Assembly: GCA_013365325.1 (NCBI GenBank)
Contig: JABVXV010000112.1
Span: 110,551-174,550 of the forward strand
DNA: 64,000 nucleotides
Direction: 5' to 3'
From: Dipetalonema caudispina
Taxonomy: Eukaryota; Nematoda; Chromadorea; Rhabditida; Onchocercidae
Each line of letters starts with the position of its first letter. Position 1 is the stretch's first letter. Below are positions 43,533 to 56,004 of this stretch, one piece after another. The position numbers were made by a program, and so were the translations under genes. The notes under the pieces are model-generated. The model ran no database searches, was not told the DNA's origin, and was given only the letters and a program-made list of their open reading frames with translations.

Positions 43533-44081
43533 ATCAACTCTGTGCGAAAACTTCATTTTATTGAGTATAAATGATTAATTAATTCCATTGAATTTTTCGT
43601 TTTATGAGACTGATATACTAAGAGCTTTTAATACTTTTGAAATGCAAATTTTATATGATTCAAGCAATTTAAGAATCAATTATCCGAAATGAAAAATCAA
43701 ATAGAAAGGAAAGAAAACAAACGACTGATGTCGATCGTATTCTTTTTTCAAAGTTATTATATATTCATTGGCATTTCTAAAAATTCTTCACCGCTTCATT
43801 ATGTCTAAAACATTTAATTTTCAATAATTTTAAGATCTATAGTCTAAATTCTAATCTTAGAATTCAATGTTTAGGTTAACAGTAGCAGCTAATTCTATCA
43901 GTATAGAATATGTAAGAGTTAAGGAATTATCACTATTATCCCTTCAGAAATTTGTTTTTATTTATTTCGAAAAAGTTTCCTTTAGTTGAAGAGAATGTTG
44001 TTAAAAATTTTAGCAAAACGTGGATGAAATATCCTTGCCGATTTTAAGTGTTCGCAAACCCATTGTATGTTTTGCAGTTGA

Positions 44082-47000
44082 ATGATGAAATTTTCGCTGA
44101 TAATTACATTATCATTATCGTGGTCAACCTTCTGTACGATATTGGACTCTTCACGAGCCATATTTTGGCTAACCAGTAAGTTGGAAAATATCGAATGGCG
44201 AAAAGGTTGTTTGACAACAGCTGGCTGTGCACAACCACGATTTCAGCTAGCACTCTTAAATGCTAACACCAATGAAAAATTGTCGAAAAGTTGGCTTATT
44301 ACACCAAAACTTATGCAGGTTAAAAATGTTGAATAGCTTTTTTTTTTAATAATTTGATAATTAATTCGGAAGAAATTGAAGGTAATTATGTTAATTAGTG
44401 GGTTTTGCAGAAATTATTCATCATAGATCAATCAGAAAAAGTAAAAGGTCTGTAACTGAAATCATTTTTGAGGGGAGTGATGTGAGAAAAACGAAAAAAG
44501 ATAGAAGATAATTCTAAATATTAATACTATGAAAACTTCAAATACTAAGGTCATCTTTGAAATACTATTTTCATGTTTCATAATAACCTTTGTTCCGAAT
44601 TAAAGACTAATACATCATTAAAATAATTTTTGAAAAGAAATTAAATATAAACATATCTACGACATTTGCGACACATACATTCTGCGACATTAAAGGGTGA
44701 AGTAATTAGTTACGACGCCATCGGGTCGTGTCTTTGATGATTATTTGTTGACCTTTGACAGTTGACTAAACGCTTTTTAAGAGTGTCCGTTAAGCACCGG
44801 AAAATTTTCTAGTAATTATTAAACCTAGAAAATGGAATTTTTGATTGAGTCTAACTAAACCTGAAACTCGTCTACATTTTAATGTAAATCTAGTATAGAA
44901 GGATTGGTTTGAAAATCGGAATGGTTACTGTTTTTAGTAGAACAATTCCAGTTTTGGTGATTTTTTAGAGCTTTAGATCAATTTGTAACAAATAACCTTG
45001 AAATTTACAGGAAAGGCAACGTATATATGTAACACATTGGAGTGACGGTAATCCGAATGATATTCAGATTTCATGCGAAGTCATAGGTGTGGATCCAACT
45101 TATGGATTCCCAAGAATCTGCGATTCGTCCACTTCAGTCAACATTTATCAAAATGAAGTAAATTTAATAAACAGGCTTAAAATTTCAATTGGGAAACATT
45201 TCAACTGCCTAAATTTCTAGTATATATGTTTATATGAATTTAAGTTTAAGTCATGAAATTTCAAATACATCACTTTTTTCAGGTAAATAAATAAAATATT
45301 TGTGGTGCACATTTTACTATGATAGTAATTGTTCTAAGAAAGGTTGAAAGGAAAACGAAACAAATGGGTTAGGATTGTGAAGCTATGGCTAAGAGTAAAA
45401 CTTTGAGTAAATGAGGGATTTCACATTCATTCTGAATTCTGCTTATTAGAAGTTCAGAAGTTTTGATTTTCTTTTTCTTCTTTTTTTGTTGCAGAGAAAT
45501 GATGAAAATATTTTTGATAAATATTTAAAATGATATTAAATGAAGCAAAATTAATACACTATTAAAATTAAAGGATCTTATTTCTAAAGAAAGAAATGAG
45601 TAAAATTGTGAGAGGATGTATGAAGTTTTGATACTTTCCTCTCAACGGTTGCATTTCCTTCTCATTGGAAATCGTTAAAACCGTTATTTCATTTAGTAAC
45701 TAAGAAATATATCAAGATTTCCAAGAAAAATTAAAAATAATTTTTTTGGAAGAAATTGGCTGTAATGAAATTTCTGTCATTAATTAAAGTAGCAGTGAAA
45801 TTTTTTGGAAATTTTTCGTCTTCAATAATATAATATAAAAATAGCTTGAAGATGATTTTACGATAGTGAAATCATCTTCAAGCTATTTTTAATTTCACCA
45901 AGAAACTAACCGACAGATAGATTAATTTATTTTAAAATATTTTCATTCATTCCATTCATAAATATATTTCAAAGTTGTATTCTTAGCAAAATGGAACCAA
46001 TTTCCTTCTTATTTGCATTAGATGAAATTTAATTCACAATCAAAATCTATAAATTTCTAAAGCTATCTCCAATAATTATAGGAGAAGAAAAATCTGCAGA
46101 AAAGATCTGGCACAGTATCATCAAGCGCTGATAGCAAAGTTATCGTTAGACTGACAGCTCGATGTTTCAACAGTACGATAATTATGGAGAAACATGAAGA
46201 GCGTTGTCCTTGGTGCATCGAATACAGTGATGATACTGTGATCAATCAGCAAGTAACTAATTTCTCGTCCTTCTAATGGCATTAAGAATATCTCGTCCAT
46301 ACTACTTGTCCATTTGTTCAATCATACCGTTATTCTGTATTCACCTTAGGATCCACACATTTCTTTTCTAAATTTGTGTTAAAAAATTAATATGGTGGGA
46401 AATAGATAAAATTTAAATTCTCTGTTGATTTCATTATACAAAATTCACATTGTAAATCTTTTACTGAAACAATTAATTTACAACATCGAAGATCTTATAA
46501 TATCCGGATTGCTTTTCTGCTCCTTAGATGTAGTAATGATGAAAAGTGTATTTTTCAGTATCCCGAAGATCTGAAATCTGGTTTCGTGCAATTTGTTGGA
46601 AATGAGAGCCATCTGAATATTTTGTTAACAGCATTTGCTCTGACAACAGCACTGAGCAGCTCACTTTGTGCATTTATCCTGTATCTATATGTTCGGCAAA
46701 AAAAAATTAGAGATTTATCATCCAGAAAATGTCAACCGTGCAGTAAGATAGGTGCGGCGCATATCATGCATGTTGAATCACCCAATGGTTCCGCCGAAAG
46801 TACCGGGTGACTTACTTCAATATTTCATTTGATCAAGATTCTAAGTTTTCAAGCCATTTTTATTCTTCAGACCTGTTTTTTAGCTTTTGTTCAGGAAATT
46901 TTGATATCATTGTTAAAATTTCGACGTAACTGAATGTAATTGTAACTAATTTAATTATTCATATTCAAAGCTATGAAAGAGAACATCATTAATATTGCAG

Positions 47001-47226
47001 GTATGATATCCCGTGGGATCGCAAGTATCGTCCATTACCGAGATGGACAAGTTCCAGAAGCAATTCTAGTGGTGCATCACCACCAGACACATCTTCCACA
47101 TTTACTGCATCATCGCAGCATTCAAAACCAACAAAAGTTATCATTGGAAGTATTTTGCATCAAATTGATTCACCAAATTCGTCGATTTACGAAAGGCCTG
47201 AAGACAGAAGTCTTAGATGTGTGTAA
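44082..47226 (+). CDS. Gene C: type I membrane protein of the four-member family
   Basis: Exons 44082-44318, 45011-45157, 46082-46252, 46559-46806 and 47001-47226 (phases 0,0,0,2), giving 342 residues. Double ATG at 44082/44085, four bases after a TTTGCAG acceptor. A signal peptide at about 1-20 is followed by IEWRKGCLTTAGC, nearly identical to gene A. Exon 2 (80-128) has CEVIGVDPTYGFPRICDS and exon 3 (129-185) has ARCFNST (sequon) and RCPWC. A transmembrane segment lies at about 206-230, then a short basic stretch (RQKKIRD). The tail starts GYDIPWD, like gene A's RYDVPWE, is rich in Ser/Thr/Pro and ends SLRCV. Introns 2 and 3 together carry over 1 kb, including a perfect hairpin. No close AATAAA was seen past the stop. 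Function unknown. Confidence 0.85.
45836..45891. repeat. Perfect 23-bp hairpin in intron 2 of gene C
   Basis: Arms 45836-45858 and 45869-45891 are exact complements around a 10-nt loop (TACGATAGTG). Total size 56 nt, near that of a precursor microRNA, although a mismatch-free stem is not typical of one. A foldback element remnant is the alternative. Confidence 0.85.
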
Positions 47227-49160
47227 CCTGAAACAATGAATTTGGTAAGCCCGGTAAATAATGTACCAGTATTTATCACCTATATAAATTTTAGTTTTCG
47301 AAATCTACACATTTGAAGTAGAAATCTTGGAAATGAAGGTATTAATTCTGGTATATCATCAAGCTTTGTTTTAGTACCTCGTGTCATGTGATCTCTTCCA
47401 ATACCTGTGATGATCTCACTTGATGTACATATTTCTGAAATAGTAAAATTTTCTTTAAGAAATTGTCTTTTTTTTTAAACCAAAAGAAAATCCTGAAAGG
47501 TATCAAGCATAGCTTCTCGAAATTTGTTGCGAATATTTGTCTGAATTTCGACTTAAACAGGTCATCATTACTTCTTAAATGTCAGTTCAATTCAGAACAT
47601 AAAACTATTAAAGATTATTGTATTTCAAAAGAACATACATAAATCGTTAATTGCAAAAAAATTGGAAATTGAACAATTTACTTCAGAATCAATCAAACAT
47701 TGTAACATTTATTGATAGCAATGACGCAAGAGTTCCTATCTTCCAAAACATAATATGTAAATGAATATCCATTTAATGAAGCTATGAATAGACGTTGAAC
47801 AAATAATAGAGAAAAAGAAGCGGAGTGCGGAATGAGAATGCGGAATGGTTGCGTAACAAAGGTGCTTTTACCGCTTGGCCAAAAAGATGGACATGTTTTG
47901 AAGCCTTAATGTGGTGCAATCCATTTGTTATCTGTTACGGTTATCCTTCTTGTAAAGGAAAAAAGAAAGGAAAACAACATGACGGAATAGAGCAGAACAG
48001 CTGTTCATTTTGTATAAAAGCCGAAATATTTGTCCATAAGAATAACTAGCATTATTTAAGTAATTATATTTATTAATCATTATTCGAGTATTTTTGTACA
48101 AAGGACGTTAAATAATTCAGTAATTTTGCGTAAATATATTAAGTGAATCTTAGTTGGGTAAAAAAATCGTCCGAAAATGACATTATTAGATATTTTTAGG
48201 CTAAAATGTAAATTACACTATTTCTACATTTGCGCCGGACAAGTACTAAAAATACATCGATTAATTAATCGTAATGGAAACAAACAATTGAAATGAACTA
48301 GGAACTTGTAGTAGTGTGATAAAATTAGTTTATCTGACATGTCTCAAAGATTAAAATACTTAAATAATAAATTATGATTATCATTGGCTATCTTTTTCAA
48401 CAAGGATGGAAAAGTTCTGAATTGGTGAAGAAAAGAAACTAAAAGAAATTGGAATTCCTAAACTTTAAGTTCTCCTCATCATAGCGAAAGTCTTTCGAAA
48501 ACATCCAAACTGCTAAAAATCTGGAATTACAGTACAATATATGAAAGTAATGAAAATACCAATAAAAATTATTTCATACTTCGATTTAAAGACTTTTAAA
48601 TCCAAAAGTTCTCAAATTCAGCTCTCATTACTGTTATAGTTAAACTACTATGCAATATTGAAAGTTTCAAATGAATTTTTCAACAATTTAGAGATATATT
48701 TGCAATTTTCAGGGATCTAGCAGATTCTAAATTAGAATAATATCTTTCTCAGACTCACCAATGGATTTTACTGCTTAATGAGTGAGATAATTAGTGTTGT
48801 TATTGACTCTTATCTTTGAACTCTCCACTGACCTTTACATAAGAGAGTTTCACTTGCTTATTCGCCGATTAATTACCCACTATGAGAATGTTGCTTGATG
48901 AACATTTACGGACATGAGTAATGGTATTTTAAAAATCTAACTATTTCATCGTTTCTATTCATTGTCTCGAGTTTTTGATTAGCTTCTTTGTGCTTACAAT
49001 TCGGTAATTATGAATTTTAACCGCTTTAGTTTTGAAAGTTATACTTTTGTTTAGATAAATAATTTCCTCATAAATGTACTATCTTGATTAGAAATACAAT
49101 TTGACAAATCATAGCAATGAAACTTTTCTATTTAATAAAAATTCTACAAAAATGTCAAGA
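47227..49160. other. Intergenic between gene C and the exon relic
   Basis: Holds one Cys-containing open frame, described separately (47807-48049). The rest is AT-rich with no supported exon. Confidence 0.4.
47807..48049 (+). other. Cysteine/tryptophan-rich open frame without ATG
   Basis: After an in-frame TAG the frame is open for about 80 codons and noticeably richer in G+C than its flanks. It reads RSGVRNENAEWLRNKG, then a stretch with Trp and Cys (WTCFEALMWC, CYGYPSC, CSFC) and ends at 48049. No ATG precedes the first conserved-looking part, so it would have to be an internal or terminal exon. The likely acceptor (AATAATAG) is weak. It could be an exon of an unseen gene, a relic, or chance. 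Confidence 0.25.
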
Positions 49161-49167
49161 ATTTACT

Positions 49168-49235
49168 TTCTAGAAATATTTCTGCCAAAAGTATCATTGC
49201 TTTTTTTCATTTGGTCATCCAATTGCAAATGGTAG
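49168..49235 (+). pseudogene. Relic of a gene D-like first exon
   Basis: This stretch aligns with the acceptor and signal-peptide region of gene D (51951-52015) at roughly three quarters identity by eye. The shared elements run in order: AGAAAT, TTCTG, ATCATT, TCATTTGGTC, CAATT. In the aligned frame D reads SLFFVIWSS and the relic reads SLLFFIWSS. The relic has ATA where D has ATG, and reaches a TAG after about 20 codons. No matching exon 2-5 was identified downstream. It points to a lost fifth family copy between C and D. Confidence 0.5.
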
Positions 49236-51961
49236 ATAGATTGTCTGAGACGAAATTTAATTACAGTTTTATTTTTTTATAAAACATTGGAATTCTGACT
49301 TTCATACAGCTTCTGCAATTCCATTTCAAGAATATTTTTCAGTTTCTCAACAATTGAATACCAAAGTACAATCTTATTAACCTGTATCTGAGCACTGAGG
49401 TTTATGATTGTTTCTGTTTTGGTGTTGACATTTCGGTTCTTGCAACAGTGCAAAAAATCATGAAAACAAAAGAATTCACAAAAATAATAATAGCGTTAAT
49501 CAATGGACCATTAAACTGGGATACATTTTATATTAAATGTGTTTTAAACTTTAATAATGTCCTAATTCGATAGAGAATTAAATAGCCAAGCATCAATTAC
49601 GATAAACTCTATTCATCCGTCATAACTTCAATTCGACAAAGTTTTAAAGTTTATTAAAATATTCCAAACTCAATGTTTTCGCAGCGAAAATAATCACGTA
49701 GTTTTTTGTATGACATAGAAGAATATCAATTTTATATGTTATCCGGAAAAAGATACAGTTCCGAATAATCAAAAGGGCAATGTCAAGTGTATGAACTTCA
49801 GCCAGATAAAATGGATCACTTATCACTGATAACTAATGATTTACCTTCAGAGTATGATGTAAGTTTGAAAAGTTATACTTTCGTTGTTAATAACTAATTA
49901 ATAATGAAATTATTCTGTGTACTGGTTGGTAGCTTATTTGATCTCGAGAAAAATTTTAATTGCAGTTGATTTTGCTGACAAATTTGACTACTAATATGTT
50001 TTCAGATTGCACTGTTGTAAACTTGTGAGCTATTTTATTGAGATTTCTGCATATTATCCTTTTCAGGAAAAGTTTTATTTTTAAAATTCTCAATATAAAT
50101 TCCGCCATTGTTTCTTTTTCTAAATGAGTCTGTGACTATTTTTATAATTTATTTGTTAGCACATTGCTTCTATCAAATGTTATTTTTAATTAATTGTATT
50201 TCCCTTCCATTTCGGTCATTCGATATCAAAACTGCATTTTGCCCAAGTTATTGTTCATTCATTTCGGGTAAATTTTTCTCTGCTTTTATTCATGTTCAGT
50301 AAATTCTCTTTTTACTTCTTGCATATCGCTTCCCAAAATTTACTATGACCTTTCGATCTTTTTCGTTTATCATTCGAGTTATTTTAATCGTTGTTTACTT
50401 TTTAGATTTTATTTGATTAATAAAAATAACATTAAAAAATATTATGTGACATTATTTCCAACACAGAAACGGTAAAAAAGGAATTAAAAAAAGAGAGATT
50501 AAATATCCGATGAAAGAAAGATAGAAAAATTGTGTTGGACCTCATCTGAACCAGATGTTTTGATTTTTCAAAAGAACTGATGGATCGATCATAAGTGCCA
50601 TCCTTTTTTCAATTTTTTTTCTTTTTTTTTTGTTTTCATTGTTTAATTATATTGTGAATATTTTATCTCGTATATATAAGTCATCGCTGTAATGGTTTTG
50701 CATTGAATATTGGAATAGATTTGAAGGATACTGACATTAATCGGATGAATAAATTTTAATATTAAATGATCAAACAGCTCTTAAGGATTTTAAATGTGAG
50801 CGATCATATCCGATACATTCTGACGAAATGACACAGCGACAAAACTGTTATGTTCTGATACGGCTGCTTTAATGTTACAAAAAGTAAAATACTTCCAAAC
50901 AGTTTTTTTTTTTTTTAGAATTTTTAAGAAAATTTTCTCTATTCGTTTCTCAAGTCAACAAAATATTTGTCTAAATGGTAGAAGTTAGTTGTGTTTAGAC
51001 ATGTTAATTTTATCATCATAATTCTGTATTTTTACATTCATTTCTTTTTTCTATCCCTCTTTCATAAAGCTTAGTTTTAATTAATAACATTTTTGTTTAG
51101 CTTTTATTTGAAAATTTGATGATATGTCTATAGCATTTACTATTACTTAATTGTAATATACTTTGATATCGTCAAAATTTACATATTTGATATTTATCTC
51201 TTGTTTACTTTTACATTTGAAAAAAAATCAGAAAGATTTTGATATTAACAAATTCGAGTAACGTATGATTACTATGATAACATTAATTGTGCATTATTTT
51301 GGATTGAATGGATGGTATGATAATTTTCAAAATTATTCAAATAATAGCTGAGATTAGATTAGGGAAGAGACCAAGATTAGATTTCCATAATATCACCATG
51401 CAGGTCAAACATGAAGTTTGAAAAAAGTAATTAATTACCATAAAAGTATATTTTCAAAAGTACTCTGAGAATGGCCAGTATAAAATCATTTTTATTACAA
51501 TTTCTCACAGTATTTTCTGTGAATTTAATAGGAATAGAATTGTTAGCATTGGAAATGTTTGGGAATTCCCAGGAAATTTAGGAATGAGTGAATGATACTC
51601 CCACAGAATGTAATCATAGCAAATGAGTTCATTGGGACTACCACTTTGTCTCACCTTTGAAGTTGTCCATTGATCTTTAACACGAGTGGTCACTCGCATG
51701 CTTAGCATTAAAACAATCTCCTTTGTGAACGATAATCTGAGATTTTCCGATGAAAAATCTTCTATATAAATCTGTCTGATTTGATGAAAAATTTATTTGA
51801 ACTTTCTAACTTATTTATTATTACTTCTTGTTTGACGAATCATTCAGTTTTAAAGCAATTCTTGTGAAGAGAGAAATTGGTATGTAATTTCTCTCTCATT
51901 CTTATTTCTTATACTTATTAAATTAAAAAAAAAAAAGAAAAACAGAATTTATTTTTCAGAA

Positions 51962-53559
51962 ATGCTTCTGGCAATAGCATCATTATTTTTTGTCATTTGG
52001 TCGTCAGCAATTCATACTGCACGAGTGATAGCAATCACTTCTGCTAGTCAACAATCTGATCCAGAAGAATTCTGGATTTCCGTTAATTTGTTAAATGTTG
52101 AGTGGAAGCCAGATTGCCTCACAATTAGTTATTGTGATAAACCGGAATTGAAAATGATCAAGACAAATCTGATAAACGGCGAGAAAAGCTCATTCAGTTG
52201 GCAGTTAGATCAAAATTTCGAACAGGTGAAGAGAGTTTTTAGCAATTGAACTAAGAAAAAATTTTATTATTAGAGCGCTATCTTTTGTTGTTTGAAAAAA
52301 TATCATAATTCATAAATGATTGAATAATTCCTCGGAACGCCGTTTTTAAAAAAGTTGCTTTAGTTGTCCAACAGCGCTTTCATTAGCCATTGGACTAAAG
52401 GATCTCCTGTGGATATTGACATGAATATCGAAATTATTGGTATTGATCCAAAGTATCGATTTCAACGCAGTTGTGATCAAACTGAGGAAACGAAGGCTTT
52501 TAAGTATGAGGTATAGATACTTCCTGGATTTTCTTTTTTCTATTTTTGATATCAGCTGCTGGATATTCAATTATTCAATAAACCACTCAGTGCCAAATAT
52601 TTCAACCTTAATTTTGATTTCGAATTCAGGAAGGACATTCTGGAGGTTCAAATGCAGGAAATGGCAATGACCTCGGTCAGATGATTGTTGAACTGCAAGG
52701 TCGATGCTTCAATGCTACCTTGGCGGTTCAAAAGCACATCGGACACTGTCCGTGGTGTACCAAAGTTGAACCAACTACGATTTCTACTACTAAGGTAGGT
52801 ATTGATTGAACAAATTAATTTCATTTCAGAGAAATTTTCTAATTTTCAATTTAAGCCAACTATTTTGCTTCTCATCTGAAGTATTTTCAGCCTTATGAAA
52901 ATGGATTTTCTGTGATCAATCAATATGGTTTAGTGGTAATGACCTGTATCGTCACATCCTGTATGATAATTGTATGCGCTCTGCAGTACATTTTAAACAC
53001 GTATGAGAAATCCGGGAAATTAGTGAAACGAAAAGCAGCAATATTACCTGTTGTTCAATCAAGAAGTTGGAAAATCATGAAAATTGAGTATGTTTCTAAT
53101 TTTATTTTTCCACTGATATTATAATATTTGAAGATAACCGTTTATAAAGAAAGAGTTAGATATCGTTAAATCGAATACGTGAATCATTCCTCGTGAAATA
53201 TGATCTGCCAGTTGTATTGTCTGTTTCGAGCTATCAAATATCGTTTGATGTTTTCATTGTTGTCGTACAACTACAACTTAGCAGTGAAATATTAGAAAGT
53301 TTGTTGAGAATAAAAGTCAAGGAATTTTTTAAATAAACTACTTCTTTTCAGTGGAAATAGCAAGGATAAGATGAGTGAAAGCAGTAATAGTAGCAGATCT
53401 ACTTCAAAAAGCGATTCTTTAATTAATATTACCCATGATCGAATTTTTGCAAATTTCGATACAGCAATTAAAAATCACCGGTTATCATCTATAAGTAATG
53501 AAACTTACGACAAAATCGCTCATTCTGGAGATATGCCTATGCGGTTCATGATTGTATAG
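51962..53559 (+). CDS. Gene D: most divergent member of the four-gene membrane protein family
   Basis: Exons 51962-52225, 52364-52510, 52630-52794, 52891-53087 and 53352-53559 (phases 0,0,0,2), giving 326 residues. The ATG lies two bases after a TTTTTCAG acceptor. Signal peptide about 1-20 (MLLAIASLFFVIWSS). Exon 1 has VEWKPDCLTISYC, where the paralogues have KGCLTTAGC. Exon 2 (89-137) keeps ISHWTKG and IGIDPKYRFQRSCD. Exon 3 (138-192) has a Gly/Asn-rich insert, then GRCFNAT (sequon) and HCPWC. A transmembrane segment lies at about 205-227 and is followed by a basic stretch (KRKAA). The Ser-rich tail ends RFMIV. Introns are short (about 100-260 bp), unlike those of A-C. A poly(A) signal follows at 53597-53602. 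Confidence 0.85.
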
Positions 53560-53596
53560 TACTTCATATAAACATATGAAAATTTGTCATAGCTAT

Positions 53597-53602
53597 AATA
53601 AA
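53597..53602 (+). promoter_or_regulatory. Poly(A) signal of gene D
   Basis: AATAAA 38 bp downstream of the gene D stop codon on the same strand. Confidence 0.7.
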
Positions 53603-53699
53603 TTTATTTCAAAATGAAAAGTTAGTTTTATGCTTAGTTCTTCAGTAAATGATTAGGTTTTTTTGTCACTTTCTAATTATCATGGCTATATTTGTCATG

Positions 53700-53880
53700 T
53701 TTCCATTTAATCTTTTATTATTTTTATGCAAATTTTACTGTTACTCCTTGTTGTTCATTTGTTTGTTTCCATTTAATCTTTTATTATTTTTATGCAAATT
53801 TTGCTGTTACTCCTCATGTAAAATCTTTTATTATTTTTATGCAAATTTTACTGTTACTCCTTGTTGTTCATTTGTTTTTG
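53700..53880. repeat. Short tandem duplication, three copies
   Basis: A 66-bp unit (TTTCCATTTAATC... through TTGTTCATTTG) occurs twice in full. A third copy lacks about 19 bp. It lies just past gene D and is AT-rich. Overlapping open frames here are by-products of the repeat. Confidence 0.8.
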
Positions 53881-55812
53881 TTTTTTTGTTGCAAAATTTG
53901 TAATTCTCAGGTAAATTTTACTATAAAAATATGAACATTTAAAAAAATATTAGTAATGATAGCAAAATTTTTCTGTAGTAATTTATATCGGTGTATTTTG
54001 TTTATTGCACTGTTTGTGTTTTTGATATATTTTAATGTATGTTTGATTTTCAATTATTGTAATTGTATTTTTAATTTCATTTATTGTTGTTCGTTGTTAA
54101 TGGCTTATTTACATGCGTCATATTTAGTTTAATGAAAATGAAATCCTTTAAATTATAAATAGTATTTCTGATTTCATTTACTGTTGTCATTTCTCCCCAT
54201 TGTCTTTTATTTCTTGCATATTTCTAATTTTGGTATTTAGTTTAATGAAAATTTAATGAAAATGAAATATTTCAATTATAATTTCATGTATCACATGGCA
54301 ATATATTTAAAATTTTCAATAAGAAGGAATTAAACAAAAAACGCTAACTATAAAGGTATTAAAGGATTCAGTGAAATTATAATATTCATGTTTAAATTAA
54401 ACTAATTTCTGTCACGTTGCCCCTTAATAACTAATAATCCGCTATGATTCAAACGTTTGTTTTACGTACGTTTTATGTTGCTGACATTTTTGAATCCGAT
54501 AAATAGAGGTCATTTTGTGAATATTTTGCATATATTATGGTGCAATATTATAAACAACAAATAACACACCTGTCTCCATATAGTTTGATAATTATAATTT
54601 ATTAATTTTTAATCTTTTTATATATTACTTCGATATATTTATTCATTTGATATTATTGTGAAAGGGAGAGTTTCCTAAAAAAAAAGTATATATACAAACT
54701 TGAAGAATTTGAGCACAAGGAAGTAAATAATCTTAAGCTTTCTGAATTAAAATTTAAGATGAACTAGCAGCATTTAACCGGAAATTAAATTTAATTTTAG
54801 CAAATTGGAATTCACAAATATTTTTATGCTTAAAACGTCCATAACATTTTCAACCGACATCCAAATTTTGATTTTAACCACATGTAAACAACTAACTTCC
54901 CAAGATTTACACAACCTATCAGTTTTCGAAATCTTGGCAAAATTGAAAACAATAAAATTTATGATATTTGGAAGAGCTACGAAAGAAATAATCTCTGATC
55001 GCAATTTACTTCAAAATATAAGTACCTCCATTAATGGTCATACACAAATTCGAAGTATCTAAACTGGTTTTCTTTCTAAATCAAGCAATTCTTATCATTA
55101 ATTAACCTAACAGTGGTTACAACTGATCAGAGACTGTTTCAAAACAGCAAAATGATTTTAAAGTAATGGAATTTTTTTCTTATCTAAACATCTTTAAACA
55201 AATAAAAAATGGTGATGATAGTGAATGATAAGTGATAAAATTACTTACTTCATAATGAGCAACTTGAAAACATTTAGTGGACAATGTCCTCTCATCTTGT
55301 CCATCTTCTGTAATCCACAATATTCAAATTTATTACCCTTACCAACTTTTATTGTCCTTAGAAATTTCAAAACTTTTGTTTCTTTGTTTTAAGGTCTACG
55401 AGTGATTATTCGCTTCCCAATCATTAAGAGAACTCCCGGGAAGGAAATTCCCTTATCTGCTTGTCAAACTTTGAGAAATGTTGAAAGGAAATATTTTTCT
55501 CAGATTAACTGAATCCCCTCCCCATTCCCATCAAACCTTTATTGTATCGCATGTTCATTAGCAACTTTTGATTGATGTGTTGGATAATTAATTGAAGTAT
55601 AGAAATTATCGATTAACAGTTGATTTCTATATCAATGTTTACAGTTATTTCAGAATCAATGGATTCATCTATTCTGCAATATGTTAAAAACACGTGGAAA
55701 GATTCTGAAGAATATTAATTATGAAAATGATTGAATTCTATTATAACAACATACCTTTTTAAATCAATTTTAATATTGTTATCATGGCAGGAAGAATCAA
55801 TAGGATGATTGG
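53881..55812. other. Intergenic between gene D and the PDZ gene
   Basis: One exon-like frame lies at 54801-55062 (plus), preceded by AATTTTAG and open for 86 codons to a TAA. It has no ATG near its start and no recognisable similarity, so it is not called a gene. The rest is AT-rich with nothing supported. Confidence 0.35.
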
Positions 55813-55819
55813 ATGAATA

Positions 55820-55886
55820 CAAACACATACACATACGCATACACACACACACACACACACATACATAGACACAGACACAGACAGAC
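55820..55886. repeat. CA-rich microsatellite upstream of PDZ gene
   Basis: (AC)10 at 55841-55860 flanked by imperfect ACAT and ACAG units. The tract is in frame with the PDZ gene start region, see that entry. Confidence 0.9.
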
Positions 55887-56004
55887 AATTATCGACAAGA
55901 AGGAAGAGAAAGGATCGATTGAGCAGGATGCCACCATTAGCGTACAAACATTATTTAATTTACCTGGCGGTGAATGCGTGAAAGTTGTCTCACGTTCGTA
56001 TAAA

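Noticed and set aside
46063..46321. Minus-strand frames of 60-66 codons
   Set aside because: Antisense shadows of gene C exon 3, whose plus-strand reading carries CFN and CPWC.
49421..49470. Possible exon 2 remnant downstream of the exon 1 relic
   Set aside because: Only scattered matches to gene D exon 2 with several gaps; not distinguishable by eye from chance.
53649..53934. Two overlapping 80-codon frames
   Set aside because: Products of the AT-rich tandem duplication; repetitive Phe/Leu/Cys strings with no gene structure.
54774..55062. Frames on both strands, 76 and 85 codons
   Set aside because: Mutually antisense; the plus frame has an acceptor but no ATG or parent gene, so it is mentioned only in the interval note.
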